DNA from: Actinomycetota bacterium
GTDB lineage: Bacteria; Actinomycetota; AC-67
Length of the DNA stretch: 64,000 nt
Assembly: GCA_041658565.1 (NCBI GenBank)
Contig: JBAZZY010000009.1
Span: forward strand, 1-64,000
Direction: 5' to 3'
Shown here one piece after another: positions 50,632 through 59,024 of this stretch. The position numbers and the translations under genes are program-made. The notes under the pieces are model-generated. The model was not told the DNA's origin, did not search any database, and saw nothing but the letters and a program-made list of their open reading frames with translations. Numbering within the stretch: position 1 is the first letter of the stretch; each line of letters starts with the position of its first letter.

Positions 50632-50950
50632 CGGCGGACCCACCCGGGCGCAGGCCCCTGCGCAGGGGAATCCGGTTCGCACATCGTCCCGCCACCTCCA
50701 CCAGATTGTGTCGTGTGGGGCTCCAAGATGATCGAGTGAGATCGCTCGTGTTGGGGCGGCCTGGGATAACCCGCCGGCGCGTCGCGCCTCTGCGATCCGC
50801 CTCCCGAGCGCACTGGAGGATCGCCGTCCAGTCTGCTGCCCCATGACATGTGCACCCCCCGATGGTGCCGCGCGACCCTGCCGGGTTCTTCGCCGGTGTC
50901 GTAGGCTGGCGACGCTCGAGACGGGCGCCAGGCGCGGGGAGGGACAGGCG
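50632..50950. other. Intergenic region with hairpin and tRNA 3'-end-like sequence
   Basis: About 320 nt between the GNAT toxin and the acyl-CoA dehydrogenase gene. It holds the perfect palindrome CCCCTGCGCAGGGG (50655-50668), a possible terminator hairpin, and the tRNA-Ala-like remnant at 50674-50707. No convincing gene: overlapping frames are Arg/Pro-rich and lack homology. Confidence 0.5.
50674..50707 (+). repeat. Degenerate copy of the tRNA-Ala 3' end (possible att remnant)
   Basis: Three blocks in the same order as at the tRNA-Ala 3' end: GGTTCG (50674-50679; tRNA 44219-44224), CATCGTC (50682-50688), and CTCCACCAGATT (50696-50707; tRNA 44236-44247). They are separated by small length differences. 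The 12-bp block runs past the tRNA CCA into flanking sequence. It fits a decayed attachment-site duplication, but chance cannot be excluded. Confidence 0.35.
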
Positions 50951-52192
50951 ATGTTCGACTTTCTGTTGACGGATTCGCAGCAATCGCTGCGGGATGAGGT
51001 GCGCGACTTCGTCGCATGGGTGCCGCGCGACCTGATCTTGGACATGGACCAGGAGAAGGTCCTGTTCCCCGTGGAGTTCTTGCAGGAGGCCGGTCGCCGG
51101 GGGCTGCTCGGGAGCCGATACCCCAAGCGCTGGGGCGGCCGCGACACCGACTGGGTGACCACGTGCATGGCCGCGGAGGAAGTCGGCACGCTCGGGCTGA
51201 TCTTTGGGTGCTTGTTCGGCGTCGGCTCGGAAGTTGTCGGAGAAGGGCTCTTTCGCCACGGCACCGACGCGCAGCGCGACAAGTATCTGGCGCCCATGAT
51301 CGCAGGCACCAAGGTCGGCGCGGAGTGTCTGACCGAGCCGCGCGGTGGGTCGGATCTGTTCGGCGCGACGACGACCGCTGAGGATCGCGGCGACCACTAC
51401 GTGCTCAACGGTCAGAAGCGCTTCATCGTGGGCGCCGAGGGGGCCGATCACTTCTTGGTCTATGCGCGCACCGACAACCGTCCCGACACTCACGCGCACA
51501 AGCGACTTACGACGCTGATGGTGGAACGCGGTCCCGGCGTCGATGTGCAATACCTGTACGGACTACTCGGGTGTCGCGGTGGCGGAACCGGTCGTCTGGT
51601 GTTTCGGGACGTGAAGGTCCCGAAGGAGAACGTCCTGGGTGAGCCCGGCGGGGCATACGCGGTGTACGAGAGCATCATGATTCCCGAGCGTCTGGCGACG
51701 GCGGCAATGACGCTGGGTGCCGCGCGCCCGGCGCTGGACATCGCGACGGCATACACGACTCGGCGCAAGGCCTTCGGACGCCCGATCAGTCAGTTCCAAG
51801 GCGTCAGCTTCCAAATCGCCGAGGCAGTCATGCTCTTGGATGCTGCGCGCGCGCTTGTCTACACGACGGCGCGCGCAGTCGATTCGGGCCAGGATCCGGC
51901 GCGCGCGCGCCGCATGGCGAGCGAGACGAAGAAGTTCGCAACCGAGACCGCGCAAAAGGTCGTGCACACCGCGATGCAAGTGGTCGGCGGGATCGGCTAC
52001 ACGAACGTGTTCCCGCTGGAGCGGATGTATCGCGACATGCGGCTGGCCTCGATCTGGACCGGCACGAACGAGATCATGTCCACGATCATCGGCCACGAGT
52101 GGTATCGCGAGTCGGGCGCGGCTCCGGCGTTGCGCGACTACGAAGCCGATGCTGTCAACGCCGACGCTGCCGACGAGAAGGTCTACGAGTAG
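50951..52192 (+). CDS. Acyl-CoA dehydrogenase
   Basis: 413-aa FAD-dependent acyl-CoA dehydrogenase. N-terminal FLLTDSQQSLRDEVRDFV, FAD/substrate block AECLTEPRGGSDLFG near residue 120, and RKAFGRPISQFQGVSFQIAE near 272. ETAQKVVHTAMQVVGGIGYT near 334 is followed by the C-terminal RDMRLASIWTGTNEIM. At the site where medium-chain enzymes have the catalytic Glu (YEGT), this protein has Thr370 (WTGT). Glu246 in IPERLATA, on the helix used by isovaleryl-CoA and long-chain dehydrogenases, is the likely base. ATG 50951 with GGGGAGGGACAGG upstream. It introduces a trans-2 double bond in fatty or branched acyl-CoA. Thiolase and hydroxyacyl-CoA dehydrogenase lie 10 kb away. Confidence 0.93.
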   Translation: MFDFLLTDSQQSLRDEVRDFVAWVPRDLILDMDQEKVLFPVEFLQEAGRRGLLGSRYPKRWGGRDTDWVTTCMAAEEVGTLGLIFGCLFGVGSEVVGEGLFRHGTDAQRDKYLAPMIAGTKVGAECLTEPRGGSDLFGATTTAEDRGDHYVLNGQKRFIVGAEGADHFLVYARTDNRPDTHAHKRLTTLMVERGPGVDVQYLYGLLGCRGGGTGRLVFRDVKVPKENVLGEPGGAYAVYESIMIPERLATAAMTLGAARPALDIATAYTTRRKAFGRPISQFQGVSFQIAEAVMLLDAARALVYTTARAVDSGQDPARARRMASETKKFATETAQKVVHTAMQVVGGIGYTNVFPLERMYRDMRLASIWTGTNEIMSTIIGHEWYRESGAAPALRDYEADAVNADAADEKVYE

Positions 52193-52321
52193 GGCGCTTT
52201 GTCGTCCGGCCCGAGGAGGAGGGTTCGTTCGTCGTGCACCGCGCGCAACGCGGGGTGCCGGTGGTTGTGGTGTCCTACCCACGGGGTCCCGAATCGGCGT
52301 CGTTGCCCCCGCGTGGTTGAG

Positions 52322-53242
52322 TCAGCGGACATGGCCTGCCTCCTGCGTTTGTGTCTTGTGCGATCGTCGAGCACGCGGCGCGCGCCGCAGGCGCGCGCCG
52401 TACAGCATCACGGCGATCATCGCGGCAGTTACCGCGAACATCACGATCGTCATCGCCGCCGCATAACCGAAGCGAAGGAACTCGAACGCGTTTTGGTACG
52501 TGTACAGCGGCAGAAACGTCGTTGCGTAGTTCGGGCCCCCTTCGGTAAGAACGAGTGCCGGCACGAACGTGGATTGCAGGCCGAACACGACGTCGCGGGC
52601 CGCCAGCAGCACCAGGACGGGTGTCAGCAGCGGCAGCGTTAGACGTCGGAACGTGTGCCATGCCGAGGACCCTTCGACGAGGGCCGCCTCGTACAGTTCG
52701 CGCGGGATTTGGTTGCGCACCGCGGCGACAACGACGATCGCCTCGGCGACCTGGAACAGGCTGATGATGACGACCGACGTGCGCGCGCCCCACGGGCCGA
52801 GTAGCCACTCGGTTCCCGGCAACCCGATCGATCGCAGTCCCGCGGCGAGCGGTCCGTACAGCGGATTGAACACCCACATCCACAGCAGGGCGTAGGCGAC
52901 GTCGGGGACGAAGGTCGGGGCGACGACCGCGGTGCGCGCGGCGCCGACTCCCGCGCGACGGGGGGCGACGAGTAACCCCACTCCAAGCGCGACGGCCAGA
53001 CGCGCCGGGACTGCCAGCCCGGCGAAGATCAGCGAGTTGCGAAGTGAAGTCCAAAACAACACGTCGTGCGACATGCGCCGGAAGTTCTCGAAGCCGGCCG
53101 CGCGCGGCATCGAAAGCCCGTCGTAGTGAGTGAAGGCCAGCACGAGGGTAAACAAGGCTGGAACGACGACGAGCGCGCCGGCACCTGCGAGCGCCGGTGC
53201 GATGAACCACGCGAGGCCGGCCGATCGCGATGTGCGCCCCAT
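52322..53242 (-). CDS. Sugar ABC transporter permease (MalF/UgpA-like)
   Basis: 306-aa inner-membrane permease with six hydrophobic segments. The EAA loop, which docks on the ATPase, is ELYEAALVEGSSAWHTFRRL near residue 188 followed by LPLLTPVL. N-terminal LAWFIAPALAGAGALVVVPA and the GFENFRRM loop are typical of CUT1 sugar permeases. It is the last gene of the minus-strand transporter operon. Its ATG overlaps the ATPase stop (TGATG). The C-terminal tail after the last helix is Arg-rich. Confidence 0.93.
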   Translation of the reverse strand: MGRTSRSAGLAWFIAPALAGAGALVVVPALFTLVLAFTHYDGLSMPRAAGFENFRRMSHDVLFWTSLRNSLIFAGLAVPARLAVALGVGLLVAPRRAGVGAARTAVVAPTFVPDVAYALLWMWVFNPLYGPLAAGLRSIGLPGTEWLLGPWGARTSVVIISLFQVAEAIVVVAAVRNQIPRELYEAALVEGSSAWHTFRRLTLPLLTPVLVLLAARDVVFGLQSTFVPALVLTEGGPNYATTFLPLYTYQNAFEFLRFGYAAAMTIVMFAVTAAMIAVMLYGARLRRAPRARRSHKTQTQEAGHVR

Positions 53243-54324
53243 CAGCTCTTTGGGGTCAGCGCGCGCTCGGTGTCCGGATCGAAAAGGTGCACGCGGTTCG
53301 GGTCGAGCCAGGCCTGCACGTTGCTGCCCGGCGCCGGACGAAACGACGGCTCCACTCGCGCAACCAGGGTGTGTTCTCCGGCCGACAGCGTCAGGAACAC
53401 TTGATCGCCGGCGGATTCAACGAGATCGACGCAGGCCTGGAAGGTCTGCGCGCCGTCCGGGCGTCCCGACCATCGCGACCCTTCGACGTGTACGTGCTCG
53501 GGGCGAATCCCTGCGAGTACGTCTGTCGGGGCGACGGCGCGAGCGAGGGCGGCTCGCACCGGTTCTGCCAGCAGCGTGGAGCCGGACGCGCGCGCGCGCA
53601 GCACGTTCATCGCAGGGCTTCCGATGAAGCGGGCAACGAACAGCGTCGCCGGGCGCTCGTAGATCTCTTGCGGTGAGCCGACCTGTTCGAGCGATCCGTC
53701 GTGAAGCACGCCGATGCGATGCCCCATGCCGAGCGCTTCGATCTGGTCGTGCGTGACGTACACGGTCGTGGTGCCGAAGCGCGATTGCAGTCGCACGATT
53801 TCGGCGCGCGTTTGCGCGCGCAGCGGCGTGTCGAGGTTCGACAAGGGTTCGTCCATCAGCAACACATCGGGGTTGCGTGCCAGGGCGCGCGCGAGCGCCA
53901 CGCGCTGACGTTCCCCGCCCGAGAGATTCGCCGGCACTCGGTCGAGCAGTGCGGCTATGTCCAAGGCTTCGGCGACCGACGCGACGGCGCGCGCGATATC
54001 GGCGTCGGGGATGCGGCGCGCGCGCAGCCCGAACGCGATGTTCTCGCGAACGTCCATGTGGGGGAACAGCGCGTAGCTTTGAAACACCATCCCGACGTTG
54101 CGCGCGCGCGCGTCCAGGCGTGTAACGTCGCGGTCGCCGATTTGGATCTCGCCGGCGTTCGGCCGCTCCAAGCCGGCAATCAGTCGCAGGATGGTCGACT
54201 TGCCGCTCCCGGAAGGTCCGACGAGGACGAACAGCTCGCCGTCGGGGATCTCAAGGGTGAGATCACCGACGACCGGCGTCACGCCGTAGGACTTGGCGAC
54301 TTGGCGAAGCGAGAGCGTTGCCAT
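53242..54324 (-). CDS. Sugar ABC transporter ATP-binding protein (MalK/UgpC-like)
   Basis: 360-aa ATPase of CUT1 type. Walker A is GPSGSGKST near residue 36 and the Q-loop VFQSYALFPHMDV near 80. The signature is LSGGERQRVALARALARNP near 133, Walker B VLLMDEPLSNLD, and the H-loop VTHDQIEA. After about 235 residues a regulatory TOBE/OB domain follows (AGIRPEHVHVEG). ATG 54324 overlaps the binding-protein stop by one base (TAATG). It energises the permease pair encoded at 52322 and 55595. Such ATPases can serve several sugar importers. Confidence 0.95.
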   Translation of the reverse strand: MATLSLRQVAKSYGVTPVVGDLTLEIPDGELFVLVGPSGSGKSTILRLIAGLERPNAGEIQIGDRDVTRLDARARNVGMVFQSYALFPHMDVRENIAFGLRARRIPDADIARAVASVAEALDIAALLDRVPANLSGGERQRVALARALARNPDVLLMDEPLSNLDTPLRAQTRAEIVRLQSRFGTTTVYVTHDQIEALGMGHRIGVLHDGSLEQVGSPQEIYERPATLFVARFIGSPAMNVLRARASGSTLLAEPVRAALARAVAPTDVLAGIRPEHVHVEGSRWSGRPDGAQTFQACVDLVESAGDQVFLTLSAGEHTLVARVEPSFRPAPGSNVQAWLDPNRVHLFDPDTERALTPKS

Positions 54325-55610
54325 TAGTCCGGCTTGGGTTGCAGAAGATCCAGGGTGGCGACGTCGATCTCGAGCCCGAGGAACTCCGGAGGTTCGGTCG
54401 CGTAGAACCACTCCTCGATGACGGGGTCGGCCTTGGATTCGATCTCGTGCCACACCGCGATGTTGGGGGACCGCCGCATGACGGGGATCTGGTCGAGGAA
54501 AGCTCGCGCGGAGGCCGGAGGCTGCGACGGGTCGAGGAACGCCTCGCTCTCGGCGACGGCACGCAGCGACGGAACAGTCCGTCCCGTCCGTGCCATGATT
54601 GTTGCGCCTTGAATGCCGAGCGCGAAGCGCACGAACGCGAAGGCGGCGTCCTGGTGGTCGGATGCACGAGCCATGCAATACGCGTCGGAGTGCAGCATCA
54701 CCGCCGCGCGCCGAACCTTGGGATGCACAGGGAGGGGAGCGACATCCCACTCCAGTCCTTTCACTTGACGCAGAGCCGTCGTTGCGCGCCGGCTGTCGAT
54801 CATCATCGCGAGCTTGCCGTTGGCGAAGCGCGACTCGATGTCTTCGGACTCGACCTCGGCGAGCGTCGGCATCACGCGGTCGCCGTGCTGAAGGTTGGCA
54901 AGGAACTTCAGCGCTTCCAGCGCCGGGGGATCGAGCAGACTCATCTGCGTCGGATGTTCGAGGTCGTCCACGATCTCGCCGCCGGCTTGCCAGACGAATG
55001 GTGCGACGCGGTTCAGGTTCGGTTCGAACCCGAGCCCGTGCTCGTCCACGCGGCCGTCGTTGTTGGTGTCGGCCGTGAGAACTTGCGCTTTCTCGCGCAT
55101 TTCGTCCCAGTCCCACCCCGGTGAAGGCGGCGCAATCCCCTCTCGCGCGAATAGCGCGGTGTTGTAGTACACGACCGGCGTCGAGATGTTCTGCGGCAGG
55201 CACACGACGCGCCCCGAGAAGCGGAACGCGTCTACGGCCGGGGGGTAGAACTCGGCGAGACCCGGTCGCATCTGCTTGGTCAGCAAGTCGCCCAGCGGCT
55301 CGAGGACTCCCTTGGCGGCGAATTGGCCGAACCGGCGGTAGTTCAGAAGGAAAAGATCCGGCGGGTTGCCGGCGGTGAAGCCTGTTGCCAGTTTTGCCAT
55401 GTGGTCCTTCTGGCTACCGACAACGACGAGTTGCACTCGGGTGCCGGCGTGGTCCTTCTCGAAGGCTGAAATCAGCGTGCGGTAAGCCTCGGCTTCTTGG
55501 GGATCGCCGAATATTTGCAGCCGAACCGATTCGGTCCGGGTCGACGAACATGCGGCGAGGATCGCCGCCAGCGCGAGTACCGCGACATGGCGGGCTAGCT
55601 TCCGATCCAT
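54324..55610 (-). CDS. Sugar ABC transporter substrate-binding lipoprotein
   Basis: 428-aa extracellular solute-binding protein (family 1). Lipoprotein signal VAVLALAAILAACSS with lipobox LAAC, so Cys21 is lipidated and anchors it outside the membrane. Conserved core: FEKDHAGTRVQLVVVGSQKD, PDLFLLNYRRFGQFAAKGVL, VYYNTALFAREGI, then FANGKLAMMID near 230. It captures the sugar for the transporter. The ligand (glycerol-phosphate, maltose or other oligosaccharide) cannot be assigned. It overlaps the upstream permease gene by 16 nt. Confidence 0.93.
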   Translation of the reverse strand: MDRKLARHVAVLALAAILAACSSTRTESVRLQIFGDPQEAEAYRTLISAFEKDHAGTRVQLVVVGSQKDHMAKLATGFTAGNPPDLFLLNYRRFGQFAAKGVLEPLGDLLTKQMRPGLAEFYPPAVDAFRFSGRVVCLPQNISTPVVYYNTALFAREGIAPPSPGWDWDEMREKAQVLTADTNNDGRVDEHGLGFEPNLNRVAPFVWQAGGEIVDDLEHPTQMSLLDPPALEALKFLANLQHGDRVMPTLAEVESEDIESRFANGKLAMMIDSRRATTALRQVKGLEWDVAPLPVHPKVRRAAVMLHSDAYCMARASDHQDAAFAFVRFALGIQGATIMARTGRTVPSLRAVAESEAFLDPSQPPASARAFLDQIPVMRRSPNIAVWHEIESKADPVIEEWFYATEPPEFLGLEIDVATLDLLQPKPD

Positions 55611-56419
55611 GATCCTCCTCGGCGTGGAGCGATCGCGCGCAACGCAAGCGAGAGGGCGGCCAGAGCGGGCAGCGTCACCAGGGTTGCGCCGGCCAGCACG
55701 ACCGGCCAGTTAGTCGGGCCGAGTTGTTCCAGCGAGCGCAGCATCAGCGGCGCAGTGTAGAGGTGCTCGGAGTTCAGGTACAGAAGTGGGTCGATGAAGT
55801 TGCCCCACGACAGCGAGAATGCGAGCAACCCCACCGCCGCCGTTGTCGAGCGAACCATCGGCATTGCCACTCGCCTCCATACTCGGGCGTGCGACGCGCC
55901 CTCCAGAAGCGCCGCGTCGAAGATGTCGGACGGAATCCGGCGGAAGGCCAACCAGAACAGCAGAACGAAGAGCGGGCTGCCGCCCATGAGCGCCGGGGCG
56001 ATGAGTGGGATCCAAGTGTCGGTGACGCCGAGGCCGCTGAAGATCGCGAACCGCCCAAGCCACAGTGCGCTTACAGGGACGAGCAACAGGCCCAGTTGCA
56101 CACCGAGGCCGAGTCCGCGGGCCCGTCGTCCGGCGCGCGCGATTGCGTACCCGGCCAGGGCTGCGATGCCGACGGCGAGCGGGACCGCGATCGCGGCGAT
56201 TGCCAGGGAGTTCGCCAGCGCGCGCGCCAAAGGGACGAGCGAGAACGCCGAGCGATAGCCGTCGAGCGATGCGGTGGCCGGAAGAATCTCAATCCCGCGC
56301 GGTGGAGGGAGCCCCTCGCCGCGGAATGAACCTGCGATAGCGACTGCCAGCGGGAGCAGAAATGCCACGGAGACCGCCAGCGCCGTTGCCGGCCACGCGA
56401 GCCTGCGCAGCCGGCTCAC
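55595..56419 (-). CDS. Sugar ABC transporter permease (MalG/UgpE-like)
   Basis: 274-aa permease with six hydrophobic segments. EAA motif DIFDAALLEGASHARVWRRV near residue 168, then AMPMVRSTTAAVGL. The N-terminal LLPLAVAIAGSF followed by a periplasmic loop and ALANSLAIAAIAVPLAVGIA is usual for MalG-type subunits. GTG 56419 overlaps the upstream MBL gene's TAG by one base. It forms the translocation pore with the permease encoded at 52322-53242. Confidence 0.92.
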   Translation of the reverse strand: MSRLRRLAWPATALAVSVAFLLPLAVAIAGSFRGEGLPPPRGIEILPATASLDGYRSAFSLVPLARALANSLAIAAIAVPLAVGIAALAGYAIARAGRRARGLGLGVQLGLLLVPVSALWLGRFAIFSGLGVTDTWIPLIAPALMGGSPLFVLLFWLAFRRIPSDIFDAALLEGASHARVWRRVAMPMVRSTTAAVGLLAFSLSWGNFIDPLLYLNSEHLYTAPLMLRSLEQLGPTNWPVVLAGATLVTLPALAALSLALRAIAPRRGGSWIGS

Positions 56420-57060
56420 TACAGCTCGAAGGGGTGCATCGGCGAAAGGACTGCGCCTTCGATCGGCGCAATTGCTTTTACGAGGCGTTCACCGTCACCG
56501 CCGGTGCCGACGACGAACCCGAAGTGGTACGGCACTGCGAGCTTGGGGCGGATCTGTTTGATTGCGCCGGCAGCCTCGTCGACGTCCATTGTGTACGTTC
56601 CACCGATCGGCACGAACGCAACGTCGGCTCTGACCTCGTCCAACTCCGGGGTGTGGTCGGTGTCTCCGGCGAAGTAGTAGCGGTGCGCGCCGAGCGGCAC
56701 AAGGTACCCGACCCAGTTGTTGTCGCGTGGGTGGAAGTCGAGGCGATCGGGTTTGACGTTGTAAGCGGCAACCGTCTCAATCTGAAGCCCGGCTGCCTCG
56801 AGTTTCTCGCCCGGCCTGACGGCGCGCACGTCTCCACGCGTCAGTTGCGCGGCGATGTCGTGTGGGGCGACGACGACGGTCCCGTCTGTTGTGATCTTCG
56901 CGAGATCGACTTCGGACAGGTGGTCGAAGTGCGCGTGCGTGAGCAGGATCAGGTCGGCCGGGGGCTGGCCGTCGGTAATCCCCCAGGGGTCGATGTAGAC
57001 GGTCGGGCTGCCACGCCACAACAGCGATGACTGCTTGAACCACGTGAATGCGTCGAGCAC
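56419..57060 (-). CDS. MBL-fold metal-dependent hydrolase
   Basis: 213-aa metallo-beta-lactamase-fold protein (UlaG/YtnP-like, Lactamase_B_2/3). The metal site motif is LLTHAHFDHLSEVD near residue 40 (HxHxDH). FAGDTDHTPEL near 130 supplies the bridging Asp. A distal His lies in VPYHFGF near 178. Members are lactonases, phosphodiesterases or nucleases; this short form resembles the L-ascorbate-6-phosphate lactonase group. GTG 57060 has GGAGGG 7 nt upstream. It is the first gene of the sugar ABC operon with one-base coupling, so it may hydrolyse the imported compound (inference). Confidence 0.88.
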   Translation of the reverse strand: MLDAFTWFKQSSLLWRGSPTVYIDPWGITDGQPPADLILLTHAHFDHLSEVDLAKITTDGTVVVAPHDIAAQLTRGDVRAVRPGEKLEAAGLQIETVAAYNVKPDRLDFHPRDNNWVGYLVPLGAHRYYFAGDTDHTPELDEVRADVAFVPIGGTYTMDVDEAAGAIKQIRPKLAVPYHFGFVVGTGGDGERLVKAIAPIEGAVLSPMHPFEL

Positions 57061-57147
57061 GGGAGATCCCTCCTTCCGAGCCGCGTCGCGCGGCAGGGCA
57101 CTGCCGTTCCAGCGTATCGACGCACAAAGTCTACCGGCGCGCGCGTC

Positions 57148-58236
57148 CTAGTCGGAACTCCCGGCGGCGACCAGGGTCACCTCGACGGCTTTGAATGAGG
57201 CCCAGACGTGGACGCCCTCGGTGAGTCCGAGGCGCGTCACCGACCCCGGTGTGATCTCTGCGACGACGCCGGGGTGGGAGCCGATGCGCACGCGCGCGCG
57301 GTCTGCCGAGACGGTGATCGACTCGATCGGTCCCTCCAACACGTTGCGCGCGGAGCCTTCCGGGCGCGCGCGGAACAGCGAAACGTCGGTGGGGCGCACC
57401 AGCGCGAGTACGTCGTCCAGCGTCTCGGGCTCGGGCAGCGCGACGAACAAGATGCCGTCTGCGGTGTCGAGCCTGCCGACCCCGGCGTCGGCTGGAACTA
57501 GTCGTCCGCGGAATAGGTTCACCCCGACGAGTTCGGCGGCATAGGAAGTCGTGGGGGCACGGCGGATGTCCTCAGGGGTCCCGCGCTGGGTCACGCGGCC
57601 GTCCTCGATCAACACCAATTCGTCTGCGAGCGTCATGGCTTCGAGAGGATCGTGGGTGACGACCACGCGGACGCCCTCGAAGGAGGCCAGCGTAGATCGA
57701 ACCAGATGCAGGATCTCGCCGCGCGCGCGCACGTCCAACGCCGACAACGGTTCGTCGAGCAGCAGCAAGCGAGGTTTGTGAACGACGGCGCGCGCCAGCG
57801 CGACGCGTTGCGCTTCGCCGCCGGAAAGCTGCCACGGCTTGGCGCGCGCCCGGTGCGCGATTCCCATGTGCTCCAGGAGTTCACCGGCGCGCGCGCGCGC
57901 CTGGGTGCGTGCGATGCCGCGCGCGCGCAGCGGAAACGCGACGTTGTCGAGCGCGCTCAGGTGGGGAAACAAGAGCAGGTCTTGGAATACGGTGCCGATC
58001 GGTCGTTGCGACGGGGAAGCCGACGCGCCGATTGCGGGGTCCTCCAAGGTTGTTCCGTCGAGACGAATCCAGCCGGCCTTGAGCGGCAGCAGGCCCGCGA
58101 GCGCGGCAACGACGGTGGACTTCCCGGCTCCGTTCGGCCCGAGCAGCGCGACGGTGCGGCCGGGCTCGACTGCGAGTTCCACATCGATCGTGAGGGAACC
58201 GCGAACGGTTTGTACGCGTGCGTCGAGACCGTTCAC
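57148..58236 (-). CDS. modC: Molybdate ABC transporter ATP-binding protein
   Basis: 362-aa ATPase. Walker A is LLGPNGAGKST near residue 33, Q-loop VFQDLLLFPHL near 82, signature LSGGEAQRVALARAVVHKP near 130, Walker B LLLLDEPLSALD, and H-loop VTHDPLEAM. The C-terminal half holds TOBE/Mop-like sequence (RNVLEGPIESITVSADRARV) that binds oxyanion. GTG 58236 overlaps the permease stop (GTGA). Order regulator-modA-modB-modC supports molybdate over sulphate, but tungstate is possible. Confidence 0.92.
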   Translation of the reverse strand: MNGLDARVQTVRGSLTIDVELAVEPGRTVALLGPNGAGKSTVVAALAGLLPLKAGWIRLDGTTLEDPAIGASASPSQRPIGTVFQDLLLFPHLSALDNVAFPLRARGIARTQARARAGELLEHMGIAHRARAKPWQLSGGEAQRVALARAVVHKPRLLLLDEPLSALDVRARGEILHLVRSTLASFEGVRVVVTHDPLEAMTLADELVLIEDGRVTQRGTPEDIRRAPTTSYAAELVGVNLFRGRLVPADAGVGRLDTADGILFVALPEPETLDDVLALVRPTDVSLFRARPEGSARNVLEGPIESITVSADRARVRIGSHPGVVAEITPGSVTRLGLTEGVHVWASFKAVEVTLVAAGSSD

Positions 58237-59024
58237 CGCGCGCTCTCCGCGATCAGTCGTCCGCCGGTTAACCCGAGCACGATCGCGGCGACGACCAACA
58301 TCACGACCGACAGCAAAACCGCGCCGCCGGGATCGGTCTGCAGCGTCTCGAACACCGCGAGCGGGAGCGTCTGCGTGCGCCCTTGCAAGTTGCCCGCGAA
58401 GGTGATGGTGGCACCGAACTCCCCGAGTGCGCGCGCCCACGCGAGCGCGATCCCTGCGAACAGATGCGGGCGCAGCAGCGGCAGCGTTACGTGTTGAAGG
58501 GCGTAAAGGCGAGAGGCCCCGAGAGTGTGCGCGGCCGACTCCAAGCGAGGGTTCAGCGCGCGCAGTCCGGACTCCAGTGAGAGCACGAGAAACGGCATCG
58601 CTACGAAGGCGGCGGCGACGGTGGCCCCGGCCGTTGTGAAGGGGAGTGTGATTCCGGCGCGCGCCAGCAATCCGCCGAGCAAACCGAAACGCCCGAGGGC
58701 TTCGAGCAGTCCGACGCCGGCCACGATCGGGGGCAGCACCATCGGCAGCATCACGATCGCGCGCACGGCGGCGCGCGCGCGCAAAGGAGTGCGCGCGAGC
58801 ATCCACGCAATCGGGAGACCGGCGAGAAGCGAAAGCGCGGTCGCGCCCATGCTCACCTCGGCCGAGACCAAAAGGGCCGCGCGCGCTGCGGGGCCGGTGA
58901 GTTCAGAGGCTGCATCGCTCCAGGGCGCGCGCACGGCGAGCGCCACCAGGGGAATCAGCACGAACGCGAGGCCGGGGACCGCCAAGGCTGCCGTTGCTCG
59001 CCCGGAACCGTCATTCCGGCGCAA
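58233..59024 (-). CDS. modB: Molybdate ABC transporter permease
   Basis: 263-aa membrane permease with six hydrophobic segments. The ABC docking loop is ALGASRLYALQHVTLPLLRP near residue 165, followed by ARALGEFGATITFAGN, a strong ModB/CysT signature. The N-terminal half has GLPIAWMLARTPLRAR. The start overlaps modA by 14 nt. It forms the channel for the oxyanion delivered by ModA. Confidence 0.94.
   Translation of the reverse strand: MRRNDGSGRATAALAVPGLAFVLIPLVALAVRAPWSDAASELTGPAARAALLVSAEVSMGATALSLLAGLPIAWMLARTPLRARAAVRAIVMLPMVLPPIVAGVGLLEALGRFGLLGGLLARAGITLPFTTAGATVAAAFVAMPFLVLSLESGLRALNPRLESAAHTLGASRLYALQHVTLPLLRPHLFAGIALAWARALGEFGATITFAGNLQGRTQTLPLAVFETLQTDPGGAVLLSVVMLVVAAIVLGLTGGRLIAESAR

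Noticed and set aside
50655..50668. CCCCTGCGCAGGGG palindrome as a separate terminator feature
   Set aside because: A short, loopless palindrome with no T-run; mentioned in the intergenic entry but not strong enough to call on its own.
50582..51550. Minus-strand frame of 322 codons over the start of the acyl-CoA dehydrogenase
   Set aside because: Antisense shadow; the plus-strand enzyme has a complete set of family motifs.
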